DNA of 64,000 nt from Oscillospiraceae bacterium (GCA_009780235.1 WRAK01000001.1:62001-126000), one strand, 5' to 3'. Positions 8,609-18,234 are shown, counted from the first letter of the stretch. The notes: generated by a model from the letters alone, not told the origin. Translations and numbers: made by a program.

Positions 8609-10102
8609 ATGGACTATATCCTCGAAATGAAAGACATTTGCAAGTCTTTCGGCGGTGTGGCGGCCTTGAAGAACGCCGACTTGCAACTTGAAAAAGGCCA
8701 CATCCTCTCTCTAATCGGCGGAAACGGGGCGGGGAAGTCAACGCTTATGAAAATCCTGACCGGGGTCTATACCAGAGACAGCGGCGAGATTCTCTTAGAC
8801 GGCAAACCGGTGAGCTTCCGTTCCTATGACGAGGCGGGCAAGGCAGGCATCCGCATGATTTTCCAAGAGTTCAGCCTCGTCCCGACGCTGACGGTCTACG
8901 AAAACGTCTTCCTCAGCAACGAAAAGAAGACCAAAGCCCGCCTGCTCGACAAGACGGCCATGATTGCCAAGACGAAAGAACTCCTCGAATCTCTGGGCAT
9001 GGATATCTCGCCCGAGGCGGAAGTCGGCTCGCTTAGTGTGGGTTACTGCCAGATGGTTGAAATCGCAAAAGCCCTTTCGACGGACGCGAAAATCTTAGTT
9101 TTGGACGAACCCACGGCCTCGCTCTCCGACAACGAGGTCAACATCCTCTTCCAAACCATCCGCCGCCTCAAGGAACAGGGCGTATCGATGATTTACATCT
9201 CTCATCGGATGAATGAAATTCTGGAAATTTCCGATGACGTTCTTATCCTGCGTGACGGCCAAGTCGTAGCCGCAGAGAAAGCCGATGCGCTGACGATCCC
9301 CGATATCATCTCCCACATGTTGGGCGACAGCGTTGAAAAAAGCTTCGCATGGGTGCCGAGGAAAAACCCGCCGTCCAATGAGACTATGTTGGAGGCCAAA
9401 GACCTCAAAATCAGCGGGATGGACGAGCCTGTCTCTTTCGATATCAAAAAAGGCGAAATCCTCGGCATCGCAGGTCTCATGGGCAGCGGCCGCACGGAAA
9501 TCTTACAAGCTCTGTTCGGGATGCGCAAATGCGAATCCGGCACGATTTCGATAGACGGTGAAGAAATCAAAATCCGCCGTGTCAAAGATGCCATCAAAGC
9601 GGGCGTTGCCCTCGTCCCCGAAAACAGACGCACAGAGGGGCTGGTGCTCGAACACACGGTCAAAGAAAATGCTATCCTGCCTGTGTTAGAACGTCTGAAA
9701 GGGCGGCTGCTCGTCAGCGAAAAGCGGGCGGATATTATGGTGACGGACAAAGTGCGGGAACTCAACGTGAAAACGGACGGCATCCACAAAGTCATCTCGC
9801 TCCTGTCGGGCGGAAACCAGCAGAAAATCGTCATCGCCAAATGGCTCGCCTCGGAGCCGAAAGTGCTGCTCTTGGATGAGCCTACGGCGGGCATCGACAT
9901 CGGAGCAAAGGGCGAAATCACGGAGATTATCCGCAACTTCGCCGATGCGGGAAACTCTGTTATCATCGTCTCCTCCGAACTGGTCGAGTTGATGGCCGTG
10001 TGTGACCGCATTCTAATCGCATATAAGGGACGCATTACAGGCGAGTTCGACCGCACAGAGATTGCGTCTGAGGAGGTATTGCAACATGCAATTCAAGGCT
10101 AA
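8609..10102 (+). CDS. Sugar ABC transporter ATP-binding protein (double NBD)
   Basis: A 497-aa cytoplasmic ATPase of the ribose/xylose/galactose importer class, with two nucleotide-binding domains in one chain. The first has Walker A GGNGAGKS (37-44), a variant signature LSVGYCQ (about 139) and Walker B ILVLDEPTAS. The second has the degenerate Walker A GLMGSGRTE typical of this class, signature LSGGNQQ (about 391) and LLLDEPTAGID. AAAGGGATC precedes the ATG. It starts 15 nt after the oxidoreductase stop and overlaps the permease by 17 nt, so the genes are co-translated. Confidence 0.95.
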   Translation: MDYILEMKDICKSFGGVAALKNADLQLEKGHILSLIGGNGAGKSTLMKILTGVYTRDSGEILLDGKPVSFRSYDEAGKAGIRMIFQEFSLVPTLTVYENVFLSNEKKTKARLLDKTAMIAKTKELLESLGMDISPEAEVGSLSVGYCQMVEIAKALSTDAKILVLDEPTASLSDNEVNILFQTIRRLKEQGVSMIYISHRMNEILEISDDVLILRDGQVVAAEKADALTIPDIISHMLGDSVEKSFAWVPRKNPPSNETMLEAKDLKISGMDEPVSFDIKKGEILGIAGLMGSGRTEILQALFGMRKCESGTISIDGEEIKIRRVKDAIKAGVALVPENRRTEGLVLEHTVKENAILPVLERLKGRLLVSEKRADIMVTDKVRELNVKTDGIHKVISLLSGGNQQKIVIAKWLASEPKVLLLDEPTAGIDIGAKGEITEIIRNFADAGNSVIIVSSELVELMAVCDRILIAYKGRITGEFDRTEIASEEVLQHAIQG

Positions 10103-11078
10103 GTTCAAACCGGGCAATCTGCTCAAAAAGAATCTGACGGTGTACTTTGCGTTCATCGCCATATTCGTATTCTTTTCCGTCTACCTGGGATCGACCTTCC
10201 TGTCCGTCAACAACATCCTGAATATCACCCGCCAGACGGCGATGATTTCCGTCATGGCCATCGGCATGACTTTCGTCATCGGCTCAGGCATGATTGACCT
10301 CTCGATTGGCTCCACGACTGCGCTTAGTGCGATGGTAGTAGCACTCGTCCTGCGTTCGACGAACAATATTTTCTTGGGTCTGATCGCAGGCCTCGCGGTC
10401 GGTGCGACGGTTGGTGCCGTGAACGGATTCCTGGTCACAAAGACAAAAATTCCCGCGTTTTTGACCACCCTCGGCACAATGCAGGTCGTCCGAGGCCTTG
10501 CCATGCGCACGACGAATAATCAGGCCGTACCCATCCTAAACGATGATTTTACGTTTATCTTCGGTGTCGGCGACATCGGCGGCATACCCGTCTTGCTGTT
10601 CTGGACGGTGTTCTTTGCGATTATCGGCTATTTCCTGCTCAACCGTTTTTCCTTCGGCCGCCATGTGCTGGCCACGGGCGGGAATGAGGCGGCAACAAAG
10701 TTCTCAGGCATCAACACGGACTGGATTAAAATCAAAGTCATGGTTCTCAGCGGCGTGTTGGCCTCTTTCGCGGGCATTTTATACGCAGGCCGTCTCCAAG
10801 CCGGGCGGCATACCTTCGGCGAGGGTGACGAGCTCTCCGTCATCGCCGCCGTCATCTTGGGCGGCACGAGCATTGCGGGCGGCAACGGCTCCATCATGGG
10901 TGCCATCATCGGCTCCGTGTTGATGGGCGTCATTAACAACGGCCTCACGCTGGCAGGCCTCCCGGTTGCGGACAGAACCATCGTCAGCGGTGCGATTATC
11001 ATCTTGGCGACCGCGATTACGAATCGGACGAAAATTAAAAAAGCATTCAAACGCAAGGAATCGGACGACGGCAAGTGA
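10086..11078 (+). CDS. Sugar ABC transporter permease
   Basis: A 330-aa integral membrane protein of the ribose-type (RbsC/XylH) permease family, with about eight to ten hydrophobic segments. The EAA-like coupling region is near GRHVLATGGNEAATKFSGI. The start at 10086 follows GAGGAGGT at 10070-10077. It overlaps the end of the ATPase gene, and the longer frame from 10062 is not needed. It forms the channel for the sugar bound by the lipoprotein at 5328. Confidence 0.94.
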   Translation: MQFKAKFKPGNLLKKNLTVYFAFIAIFVFFSVYLGSTFLSVNNILNITRQTAMISVMAIGMTFVIGSGMIDLSIGSTTALSAMVVALVLRSTNNIFLGLIAGLAVGATVGAVNGFLVTKTKIPAFLTTLGTMQVVRGLAMRTTNNQAVPILNDDFTFIFGVGDIGGIPVLLFWTVFFAIIGYFLLNRFSFGRHVLATGGNEAATKFSGINTDWIKIKVMVLSGVLASFAGILYAGRLQAGRHTFGEGDELSVIAAVILGGTSIAGGNGSIMGAIIGSVLMGVINNGLTLAGLPVADRTIVSGAIIILATAITNRTKIKKAFKRKESDDGK

Positions 11079-11088
11079 GGATAAGACA

Positions 11089-12024
11089 TTGAAACACTAC
11101 TTAGGCATCGACCTCGGCGGCACCAACATCGCCGCAGGCATCGTTACGGCAGACGGCGTACTGCTCCACAAGGAGAGCATCCCGACCGAAAGTCACAGAG
11201 GGCATGAACATGTCATAGCGAACATGATAGCCCTTTGCCAAAAGGTCATGGCCGACAGCGGGGTAGGGCAGAGCGATATTGCCTCCATCGGTGTCGGCAG
11301 TCCCGGCCTGTGTGACAGGGAGAATGGGGTCACGGTATTCGCCGAGAATTTGCAATTTGACCAAGTGCCAATCCGAGACCCGCTGCAGGCGGCCTTGGGT
11401 CTGCCCGTCCGCTTGGAAAACGACGCCAACTGTGCAGCCCTCGCCGAAAGCCGCGCGGGTGCGGCGAAAGGGATGAAAGATTCGGTTACCGTCACCCTCG
11501 GCACAGGGGTCGGCGGCGGGATCGTCATCGATGGCAAACTCGCAACAGGCGCACACGGTGCCGGGGGCGAGATTGGTCACATCCTCATCTGCATGGACGG
11601 CGAACCCTGTACCTGCGGCACTCGTGGCTGTTGGGAAGCCTACGCCTCCGCAACCGCACTCATCCGTCAGGCAGAACGTGCCGCAATAGAGAATCCGCAG
11701 TCCGCTCTCGCCGCAATCCATGCCATCACGGGCAAAGCCGTCTTCGATGCCGCAGCAGCGGGGGATGGGACAGCAAACGCCGTCGTCATAGACTACTTGC
11801 GCTATGTCGCAGTCGGGCTGGCAAATCTCATCAACGTTCTCGACCCGGCGGTCATCGTAATCGGCGGCGGCATCTCCGCACAGGGCGAGGCGATTCTCGC
11901 GCCGATTCGAGAGATACTTGCCGAGTATGTCCTCGGCGGTGTGCTGCGGTGCAAGGTTGTTGCGGCGACGCTGGGGAATGATGCGGGGATTATAGGGGCT
12001 GCCCTCTTGGGGGCGGAGAAGTAG
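11089..12024 (+). CDS. ROK family sugar kinase (glucokinase-like)
   Basis: A 311-aa ROK protein. The N-terminus has the ATP-binding GIDLGGTNIAAG. The zinc site shows the full ROK pattern: GH in GGEIGH, then CTCGTRGCWE. There is no N-terminal DNA-binding domain, so it is a kinase and not a repressor of the NagC/XylR type. The start is a TTG at 11089 preceded by GTGAGG, 10 nt after the permease stop; the longer frame from 10966 runs inside the permease. As the last gene of the operon it would phosphorylate the free hexose, probably glucose, released by the upstream enzymes. Confidence 0.9.
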   Translation: MKHYLGIDLGGTNIAAGIVTADGVLLHKESIPTESHRGHEHVIANMIALCQKVMADSGVGQSDIASIGVGSPGLCDRENGVTVFAENLQFDQVPIRDPLQAALGLPVRLENDANCAALAESRAGAAKGMKDSVTVTLGTGVGGGIVIDGKLATGAHGAGGEIGHILICMDGEPCTCGTRGCWEAYASATALIRQAERAAIENPQSALAAIHAITGKAVFDAAAAGDGTANAVVIDYLRYVAVGLANLINVLDPAVIVIGGGISAQGEAILAPIREILAEYVLGGVLRCKVVAATLGNDAGIIGAALLGAEK

Positions 12025-12094
12025 GAGAAATGAACGAACACCTGCTACACAGAGATGTGCAGCGGGTGTTCTTTGTTGTTGTAGGGGCGGGGCC

Positions 12095-12350
12095 ATCCTC
12101 GGCAGGCAGGCTGCCCAAACGTTCTCCCGCGCGCAGGCGGCATGGGATGCGGTGAGTGCAAAACCCTCCAAGTTCTCACTTGTCTGCAAGCGCGAGCCCT
12201 TTTGCCGCAAACACCCCACTCCGGCGGGCGAGGCGTAAGATAACGCGTTGCATCTACCACGAACGAAAAGTCAAAGGATAAGATTTTTTAAGAGAAACCT
12301 TGGTTTCTCTTAGGCGTGTTTTTTACATACTTTTTACACAAGCAAAAGCA
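12095..12350 (-). repeat. Long dispersed intergenic repeat, copy 2
   Basis: Inverted relative to copy 1 at 6600-6990. Shared landmarks in order are CTGCCCAAACGTTCTCCC, GAGCCCTTTTGCCGCAAAC, CACTCCGGCGGGCGAG, AAAGTCAAAGGATAAGAT and TTAAGAGAAACCTTGGTTTC. No gene is visible between the kinase and the ABC operon terminator. A TGTAGGGGC half-element lies near 12080. Confidence 0.75.
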
Positions 12351-12384
12351 AGGCCCCGCCACCAGACGATAACCAACGACAAAT

Positions 12385-12431
12385 CAAAAAAATAAGGCCG
12401 CCCCAAGCGAATCTCGCTCGGAGCGGCCTTT
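12385..12431 (-). terminator. Rho-independent terminator of the ABC exporter operon
   Basis: On the minus strand a long GC-rich stem (AAGGCCGC at one foot, GCGGCCTT at the other, interior CGAGCGAGATTCGCT) is followed by ATTTTTTT. It lies 20 nt beyond the permease stop at 12451. Confidence 0.88.
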
Positions 12432-12450
12432 AGCCGTCTATAGTGTGCTC

Positions 12451-13227
12451 TTACTCTCCCTCACGCCGCCGAATCACCAATACTGCCAACAACAAGAACA
12501 CAGCAGTCAGTAACATCGTCGTCCCAACATTCCACCAAAGGTCGGGATGAACCCCGCCGCCGCTCGTAATCTCCAAGCTCCGCGCTCCCAAATTCCCCGG
12601 CAGCCAATTCCCAATCCGAGGCAGAGCGCTCACCGCCGAAATCGCCAGGAATCCGGCAAACGCAAGCAGGGCCGCCAGCACCGAACTTTTGGCAATCGCG
12701 CTGGCGAAGAGCGTCAGCGCAACCAGCATCAGCAGAGATAGTGCCGAGAGCACCGCCCCGAAGAACACGTCAGCCATACTGCCTGCCATATCGAACAACA
12801 TGTAGGTATAGCCGTAGACCACGCCGATGGAAATCGCCATCGTAACCAACAGCGCAAGAGCCATGACGGTGAATTTCGACAGCACAAAACTCACATGGCT
12901 AAGTCCTTTCGTCATGACCAAATCTGCCGTCCCACGGCTCTTTTCTGCGCTGATTGCGCCCATAAAAAGCAAGATAAGTGTGATGGTTCCAAGTTGTACA
13001 ATATTGCCGTAAAACTGCGTATAGCTATCCGTCCAAACCGGGTCGGGGACGATGAAGGCCAATGCCTCCTCCGCCGGAACCATCGCGGCGAGAAATTCAA
13101 CCATATACCGTGCGAGGAGCGGACTGGTGATGGCAAAAAACGCAAACACGCAGGCGAGACCCAAGAGCCGCTTCGTGCGCAGAAACTCCATGGCTTCTTT
13201 CCGCAAAAATACAAGATAATTATGCAC
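12451..13227 (-). CDS. ABC-2 type transporter permease
   Basis: A 258-aa membrane protein with six hydrophobic segments. A large extracellular loop follows the first, and segments cluster at about 20-40, 70-95, 105-130, 145-170, 180-200 and 230-252. It overlaps the ATPase gene by 8 nt and ends at a strong terminator. With the ATPase at 13220 it would form a small exporter of the YhaQ/NatA-NatB style; substrate unknown. Confidence 0.88.
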   Translation of the reverse strand: MHNYLVFLRKEAMEFLRTKRLLGLACVFAFFAITSPLLARYMVEFLAAMVPAEEALAFIVPDPVWTDSYTQFYGNIVQLGTITLILLFMGAISAEKSRGTADLVMTKGLSHVSFVLSKFTVMALALLVTMAISIGVVYGYTYMLFDMAGSMADVFFGAVLSALSLLMLVALTLFASAIAKSSVLAALLAFAGFLAISAVSALPRIGNWLPGNLGARSLEITSGGGVHPDLWWNVGTTMLLTAVFLLLAVLVIRRREGE

Positions 13228-14155
13228 CTGTGCTCACCCCGTTTCGTATCGTCTCGGCGAAAATATCCTCCAAAGTAGGCGAATGCGGCACGAACCGCTC
13301 GAATGGGAGGCTAAGCTCCGTCAACGCGGACGAGACCGCCCGGCTAATCGCCGCCGTGTCCGCCGTGTCGGACGAGACCGCAAGCTCAACGGGACTATCC
13401 GCCTGCACAGACAGATAATCAAACCGACCCAGAGCCGCCCGCAAGGCCTCTCCGTGTGCCGCCTCGTAAAGCGTCACCTTTGCCATGTCCTTGGCGTGAG
13501 ACGCTTTCAATCCGGCCAAACTGTCCTGCACGAGAATCCGACCCTTTTCGATGATGAGGATATAGTCGCAAATATCCTCCACATCGGACAAAATATGCGT
13601 CGAAAACACCACGGTGGTGTCGGTGAGGCTCTGCACAATGTCCATGACATCCCGCCGCCCCATGGGGTCGAGCGCGGAAATCGGTTCGTCCATGAAGATG
13701 ATAGAGGGGTTGTTAATCATCGCCTGCGCGATGCCGAGCCGCTGTTTCATCCCGCGGGAATAGGTGGAAATCCGCCCCCGCGCCTTGTCCAGCCCGACCC
13801 GTTTGAGCAAGCTCTGTACCTGTTCTTTCCTCTTTGCCGCGGGGATGTCATACAGCCGTCCGCAGAGGTCTAAGAATTCCGCTCCCGTCATGTAACTGTA
13901 GAAATTCGGCACGTCGGGCAGATACCCCACGGCCAGATTCCGCCGTCCGAAGACCTGCTCCTCGCCCATGATGGAGAATCCGCCGGATGTAGGTTTTTTC
14001 AATCCCATCAGCATCTTGATGGTCGTTGTCTTTCCTGCGCCGTTCTTGCCCAAAAACCCGCACTTCACGCCTTCGGGGACGCGGAGGGATACGTGGTCAA
14101 CCGCCAGCGTGTGCTTATATTGTTTGCTGAGTGAAAATGTCTCTACCGCCGTCAT
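13220..14155 (-). CDS. ABC transporter ATP-binding protein
   Basis: A 311-aa ATPase. Walker A is GKNGAGKTTT (about 34-43). The signature is the variant YSRGMKQRLG, and Walker B is IIFMDEPISALDP, followed by the switch His in STHILSD. A C-terminal extension of about 90 aa is typical of antibiotic- or lipid-type exporters of this class. AGGGAG precedes the ATG. The gene overlaps its upstream neighbour by 4 nt (ATGA) and its permease by 8 nt, so all three are translationally coupled. Confidence 0.93.
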   Translation of the reverse strand: MTAVETFSLSKQYKHTLAVDHVSLRVPEGVKCGFLGKNGAGKTTTIKMLMGLKKPTSGGFSIMGEEQVFGRRNLAVGYLPDVPNFYSYMTGAEFLDLCGRLYDIPAAKRKEQVQSLLKRVGLDKARGRISTYSRGMKQRLGIAQAMINNPSIIFMDEPISALDPMGRRDVMDIVQSLTDTTVVFSTHILSDVEDICDYILIIEKGRILVQDSLAGLKASHAKDMAKVTLYEAAHGEALRAALGRFDYLSVQADSPVELAVSSDTADTAAISRAVSSALTELSLPFERFVPHSPTLEDIFAETIRNGVSTGA

Positions 14156-14403
14156 TCCCGGTTCTCCCTCTCAGCCGATTTTCTGTCCAAATACCCGGAA
14201 CCGAAGATGAAATAAATAATCGGCCCGAAGGTGTTGGCGAACAGAGACAACAAAATCCAAGGCAGTTTTTCCGTTCCCGTGACGTCTTTCCGCAAAATAC
14301 TCACCAGCGCGGCGATAAACAGCACCAGTTGCAGGATGAACAGCGGAAGAATAATCCAAATCCATTCCATAATTAAGTCGATAGCCAGTTGTAATGTGTC
14401 CAT
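14152..14403 (-). CDS. Small PLDc_N-type membrane protein of the ABC operon
   Basis: An 83-aa protein with two hydrophobic segments separated by a short charged turn (ILRKDVTGTEKLPW). This is the pattern of the PLDc_N (phospholipase D N-terminal-like, cardiolipin-synthase leader) domain. AAAGGAG 8 nt upstream marks the start at 14403, six codons inside the longest frame. It is the first gene of the three-gene exporter operon and overlaps the ATPase start. Such proteins often accompany small bacteriocin-type exporters, possibly as immunity or helper proteins. That role is inference. Confidence 0.8.
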   Translation of the reverse strand: MDTLQLAIDLIMEWIWIILPLFILQLVLFIAALVSILRKDVTGTEKLPWILLSLFANTFGPIIYFIFGSGYLDRKSAERENRE

Positions 14404-14678
14404 GTAACATACTCCTTTCAATGTTGGGGGCTATTTGCATCATTTATTATAATGCAAACGGCGCAAGATGTCAAGAGGATTTGCAGGGGCGGCCATTGGC
14501 CGTCCGTGTTTCGAATCATATCCTTGTCTTTCTGCGGCAAATGCACTCAAGCCGCAGAGGCTCCTTTTCCAAAGGAGCTGTCGGCGTAGCCGACTGAGGA
14601 TTGCCCTTAGGGGATGTTTTGAAACCCGGCGGGGGTTGGGGGGAAGGTCGAAGGGGGACTAGTCCCCTTCGAAGGCCC
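14404..14678. repeat. Repeat-filled intergenic region
   Basis: No gene is seen. It contains a half palindrome with core GGCCATTGGCC (about 14484-14509), and a copy of the repeat CTCCTTTTCCAAAGGAG + GTCGGCGTAGCCGAC (about 14558-14600), also found at 30651, 41556 and 41634. A palindrome GAAGGGGACTAGTCCCCTTC-like sits at about 14649-14670. The head of a TGTAGGGGC element forms the addA stop codon. Confidence 0.65.
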
Positions 14679-17600
14679 CTACAGGGTCACGCGCTCACCC
14701 GGCCCGAAGAAATACAGGGACATTTCTTTTACGGCTTTCCCCGTGATCCGCTCCAGCGCATACGCATATGCCTCCATCTGCGGCGCATACGCCTGTGCTT
14801 TCGCCTCCAAGCCATCGGGCGGCACGTAATCCGTTTTGAAATCAACCACCACCAGCCCGTCCGGCTCCTCCAAATAGCAGTCCACCACGCCCTGCAGCAA
14901 CACCTGCTCGTCCCCGCCGGCTCCGAACAAATCCGCGGCAGGTACCAAAAGCGAAAACTTAAATTCCCGCTGCAAGTTCTTCGCATCCCGTATCCGCTGA
15001 CCCAACGGACTTTCAAAAAATCGCCAAATACTCGCCGCATCCACCGCCTCGGCGGCCTGCGCCGTAATCCGCCCCTCCCGATGAAGCCGCACAACCTCCG
15101 CCTCTACACCCGCGAGGCTCGTACAGCGTGCAAAATCAATGTATTGCATCACCAAATGCGTAGCCGTCCCCCGCTCTGCGGCAGTCAGCGGACGTTCTGC
15201 CTCGATGAACCCGGGACGCCGAAACAACACGGGACGTTTGGCCTGCTGATACCCCTCTGCCTCTGCTTGAACCTCGCTGTCCCGCTTACGCCCCTTGAGT
15301 TCCGTAGCTGTTAGTTTGCTGGGGAGGTCTATGGCTTCCGGGTAGGGGTAGGAAAACCCTTGCAGGGGCGGCATCCTGCCGCCTGCATCTACGCGCTCCG
15401 CAGCAGACGAGACGATGTGGGCGTCACCCCCTACACCCGTTTCGACCCCGCACGTAACCCGCCGCACCGTCCACGGCGGCTCCGACACCGCCAACGTCGG
15501 CAACAATACCCATGGTGCCGCACTCGACTGCGCCGCCAACACATAGGGCGATACCGAACCCGATGCCATCGCCTGCAAATCGTCCATTGTCTTGTCCGCA
15601 TTGTCCAGCGTCACGGTCATGATGAGCCGCCGCTTGGCGCGCGTCATCGCCACGTAGAGAATACGTAACTCTTCCGCCAGCGATTCCTGCCGCAACCTGT
15701 GCGCAATCGCAATCTGGGGCAGGGTGGGGTAGCGAATCTTCCGTGTCAAATCCCGCCGCACGCTGCCCAGCCCCAGCGTGGGATGGACGAGTACCTGCGC
15801 CGTTGTGTCCGACAATTGGAACCGCTTGGCCAAATCCGGCAAGACTACCACGGGAAACTCCAAGCCTTTGGACTTATGCACACTCATAATCGTCACCGCA
15901 TCCCCGCCGCCGTGCGCCGTAGCGAGCTTCGGCGGGTCGCCGGATTCCAGCCGCTTTTCGAGCCCTGTGACGAAGTCAAACAAACTCCGCCCCCCATGGC
16001 TAGCCGCACCACGGGCATAGGCCAGAAAGGTCAGCAGATTCTGCCGCCGCGCTTCCCCCTGCGGCATAGAGCCGAAGACGGAGAGCGCATTGGTCTCATG
16101 CACGAGATACCACAAAAACTGTTCCACCGTGAGGTCAGGCGCGGTATCCCGCCACCGTGCGAGGTCGGCGAGGAATGTCTTGCAACGCCCCCCCGTAGGG
16201 GTCGATGCCCACATCGACCTGTTGCTCCCCACCGAAACCGTGCTCGGTGCGATGTGAGCATCGCACCCTACGGAATCGGCCATCATCTCCATCGCCTCAA
16301 AAAACGAAACACCTCGGTCAACCAGCCGAATTTCCGCCAACTCATCCGGGCTAAATCCGAACAGCGGCGACCGCAAAACCCCAATCAGCGGCACATCCTG
16401 TAAGGGGTTGAGCACCACCGTCAGCAGGCTCAAAAACGATGCAATCTCAGCCGTATAAAAAAACCCCTCCCCGCCGGACTTCGCCACGGGGATGCCCAGT
16501 TCCTCCAAAGCCTTTTCAAATCGTGGTGCCTTATTCTTCAAACTCCGCAGGAGAATCGCAAAATCCCCCCAGGCGTAGCCCGTTTCTTTGTGCAAAGCCA
16601 AAATCCGAGCCGCCACATGCCGTGCCTCGGCCATGTCCCGCGCGTCCGTGCCGTCCTTTTCCAACGGCTTGCGGTCGAGGATATCCAACTCCGCCGCAGG
16701 CTCGTCGGATGCGTCCTCCAGCCCCGCGTAGAGTGCCTCGCTGTCGCCGTATTCCATCTCACCAAACTCCACGGACATAATCCGCCAGAAGAGAAAGTTC
16801 ACCGCATCCAATACCCCCGGCCGCGAGCGGAAGTTCTTGCTGAGAAGCACCCGCCGAGGCCCCCCGTCCCGTGCGTCTGCGTGGTTGGGGAAATTGCGGT
16901 AATACCCCAGGAAAATCAAAGGGTCAGCCAGACGAAAGCGATAGATGGACTGCTTCACGTCTCCCACCATAAACAGGCGGCTCCCTTCAGCACCGAGCGC
17001 ACGGAAAATCGTGTCCTGTATGCCGGAGACATCCTGAAATTCATCTACCATAATCTCACGATACCGCTCCGCAAGCTCTGCGGCGACGCCCGTCTCGGCG
17101 TCTGTGAGCAGTCGGATGGCCAGATGCTCCAAGTCGGAGAAATCCAACACCCCCCGCCGGGTCTTCTCCCGCTGATAGGCCTGTTCCGCGTCCAGTACCA
17201 GTTCCGCCAACGCGCAAATCACAGGCCGCACGGCCTCCATATCCTCGAACAGTTCGGATGAGGGCAGGTCAAAAGGCGCGGTCAATTTTGCAATAGCTTC
17301 CTTGCAACGATTCCGCAAATGCTTGAACCCGTCATACGCTTCGCCTTTCACGGACTTTACCCGTGAAAAGGGGATAGGCAGAGCGGCAAAAGCCGCATCC
17401 CACCCCTGCGCCGCCCCTGTCACGAAGCGGGCCAGGCCGTCCACGGTCTCATCCCAACTTGCGCCATAGGCGGCGTAGAACACTTCGTCATCCAAAAACT
17501 CCGCCCGTGCCGCCGACATCTCCCGCAGCCAATCGTCCGCCGCGGCGTGCGCCTCTTGCAGCAGAGATGCCCCCCAAGACGTCTCGGACGCGTCCCGCAG

Positions 17601-18212
17601 AACCGTCACGTCCAAGACCTCAAGCTGTTCCGCCGCCCAAGCCTCGGGTGCGGCGTGGCTGAGCAGTTTTGCGTGGACATCCAAGGCAAGCTCTGCCAAA
17701 ACGGCATCCCGCCGCCCCTCGGATACGGTATCTGTCAGCTCCAGGAAGCCCGGGAAGTTCTCGGCACGGGCGTACCGCTCTTCCAACACATCGTCCAAAA
17801 CTGCCCGCAGCATAGGCTCCGTCTCGCTCTCATCGGCCATGCGGAAATCGGGACTGATACCCAATACATGCGCAAACTCCCGTATCATCCTCCCGCAAAA
17901 CGCGTGAATCGTGTCAATATCCGCGCCATAAACCAAAGCCCCCTGCCGCCGCAGATGCCGAGACGGACGCAGGGCAAGCCGCGCCCCGATCTCCTCCAAA
18001 ATCCGTCCCTTGAGTTCGGCGGCGGCGGCCCGTGTAAAAGTGATGATGAGAAATTGATTCAGATTGGCCCCATCCTCCACTTGATTCATCAGCCGCTCCA
18101 CGAGCACCCGTGTTTTCCCCGACCCCGCAGCAGCAGAGACGAGCAAGTCACCGCCCCTGTCATCAATGGCGGCTTGCTGTTCAGGCGTGGGGGCGAATGT
18201 TTTGTTAGACAT
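14679..18212 (-). CDS. addA: AddA helicase-nuclease subunit
   Basis: 1177-aa ATP-dependent helicase/nuclease subunit A, partner of AddB in double-strand-break end resection. The UvrD-type helicase core has Walker A AAAGSGKT (27-34), the DEFQDVSG Walker B, and VMSVHKSKGLEFP as a late helicase motif. The C-terminal RecB-like nuclease shows LVVVDFKTD. AGGAGATAT precedes the ATG. Two in-frame stretches do not look like AddA: residues encoded by 16193-16273 (27 codons) and by about 15357-15440. Both are copies of the genome's palindromic repeat. The UAG stop (14679-14681) is also part of such an element. It lies downstream of addB. Confidence 0.96.
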   Translation of the reverse strand: MSNKTFAPTPEQQAAIDDRGGDLLVSAAAGSGKTRVLVERLMNQVEDGANLNQFLIITFTRAAAAELKGRILEEIGARLALRPSRHLRRQGALVYGADIDTIHAFCGRMIREFAHVLGISPDFRMADESETEPMLRAVLDDVLEERYARAENFPGFLELTDTVSEGRRDAVLAELALDVHAKLLSHAAPEAWAAEQLEVLDVTVLRDASETSWGASLLQEAHAAADDWLREMSAARAEFLDDEVFYAAYGASWDETVDGLARFVTGAAQGWDAAFAALPIPFSRVKSVKGEAYDGFKHLRNRCKEAIAKLTAPFDLPSSELFEDMEAVRPVICALAELVLDAEQAYQREKTRRGVLDFSDLEHLAIRLLTDAETGVAAELAERYREIMVDEFQDVSGIQDTIFRALGAEGSRLFMVGDVKQSIYRFRLADPLIFLGYYRNFPNHADARDGGPRRVLLSKNFRSRPGVLDAVNFLFWRIMSVEFGEMEYGDSEALYAGLEDASDEPAAELDILDRKPLEKDGTDARDMAEARHVAARILALHKETGYAWGDFAILLRSLKNKAPRFEKALEELGIPVAKSGGEGFFYTAEIASFLSLLTVVLNPLQDVPLIGVLRSPLFGFSPDELAEIRLVDRGVSFFEAMEMMADSVGCDAHIAPSTVSVGSNRSMWASTPTGGRCKTFLADLARWRDTAPDLTVEQFLWYLVHETNALSVFGSMPQGEARRQNLLTFLAYARGAASHGGRSLFDFVTGLEKRLESGDPPKLATAHGGGDAVTIMSVHKSKGLEFPVVVLPDLAKRFQLSDTTAQVLVHPTLGLGSVRRDLTRKIRYPTLPQIAIAHRLRQESLAEELRILYVAMTRAKRRLIMTVTLDNADKTMDDLQAMASGSVSPYVLAAQSSAAPWVLLPTLAVSEPPWTVRRVTCGVETGVGGDAHIVSSAAERVDAGGRMPPLQGFSYPYPEAIDLPSKLTATELKGRKRDSEVQAEAEGYQQAKRPVLFRRPGFIEAERPLTAAERGTATHLVMQYIDFARCTSLAGVEAEVVRLHREGRITAQAAEAVDAASIWRFFESPLGQRIRDAKNLQREFKFSLLVPAADLFGAGGDEQVLLQGVVDCYLEEPDGLVVVDFKTDYVPPDGLEAKAQAYAPQMEAYAYALERITGKAVKEMSLYFFGPGERVTL
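15357..15440. repeat. Palindromic element pair inside addA (insert 1)
   Basis: On the plus strand CTTGCAGGGGCGGCATCCTG opens the insert and GGCGTCACCCCCTACACCCG closes it, the same bracketed layout as the intergenic copies. In the AddA frame it is read as peptide containing GGRMPPLQG and VGGDAHIVSS. These residues are absent from the family's usual sequence as far as I can judge. The reading frame is kept. Confidence 0.75.
16193..16273. repeat. 81-bp palindromic element inside addA (insert 2)
   Basis: The element runs from CCGTAGGG to CCCTACGG, exactly 81 bp or 27 codons. Its halves have cores GTCGATGCCCACATCGAC and GTGCGATGTGAGCATCGCAC. AddA sequence reads naturally across it: MEMMADS on one side, RCKTFLADLARW on the other. 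It adds residues such as SVGSNRSMWASTPTGG. Confidence 0.82.
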
Positions 18213-18234
18213 GGGATATCTCCTAAACCCTTGC

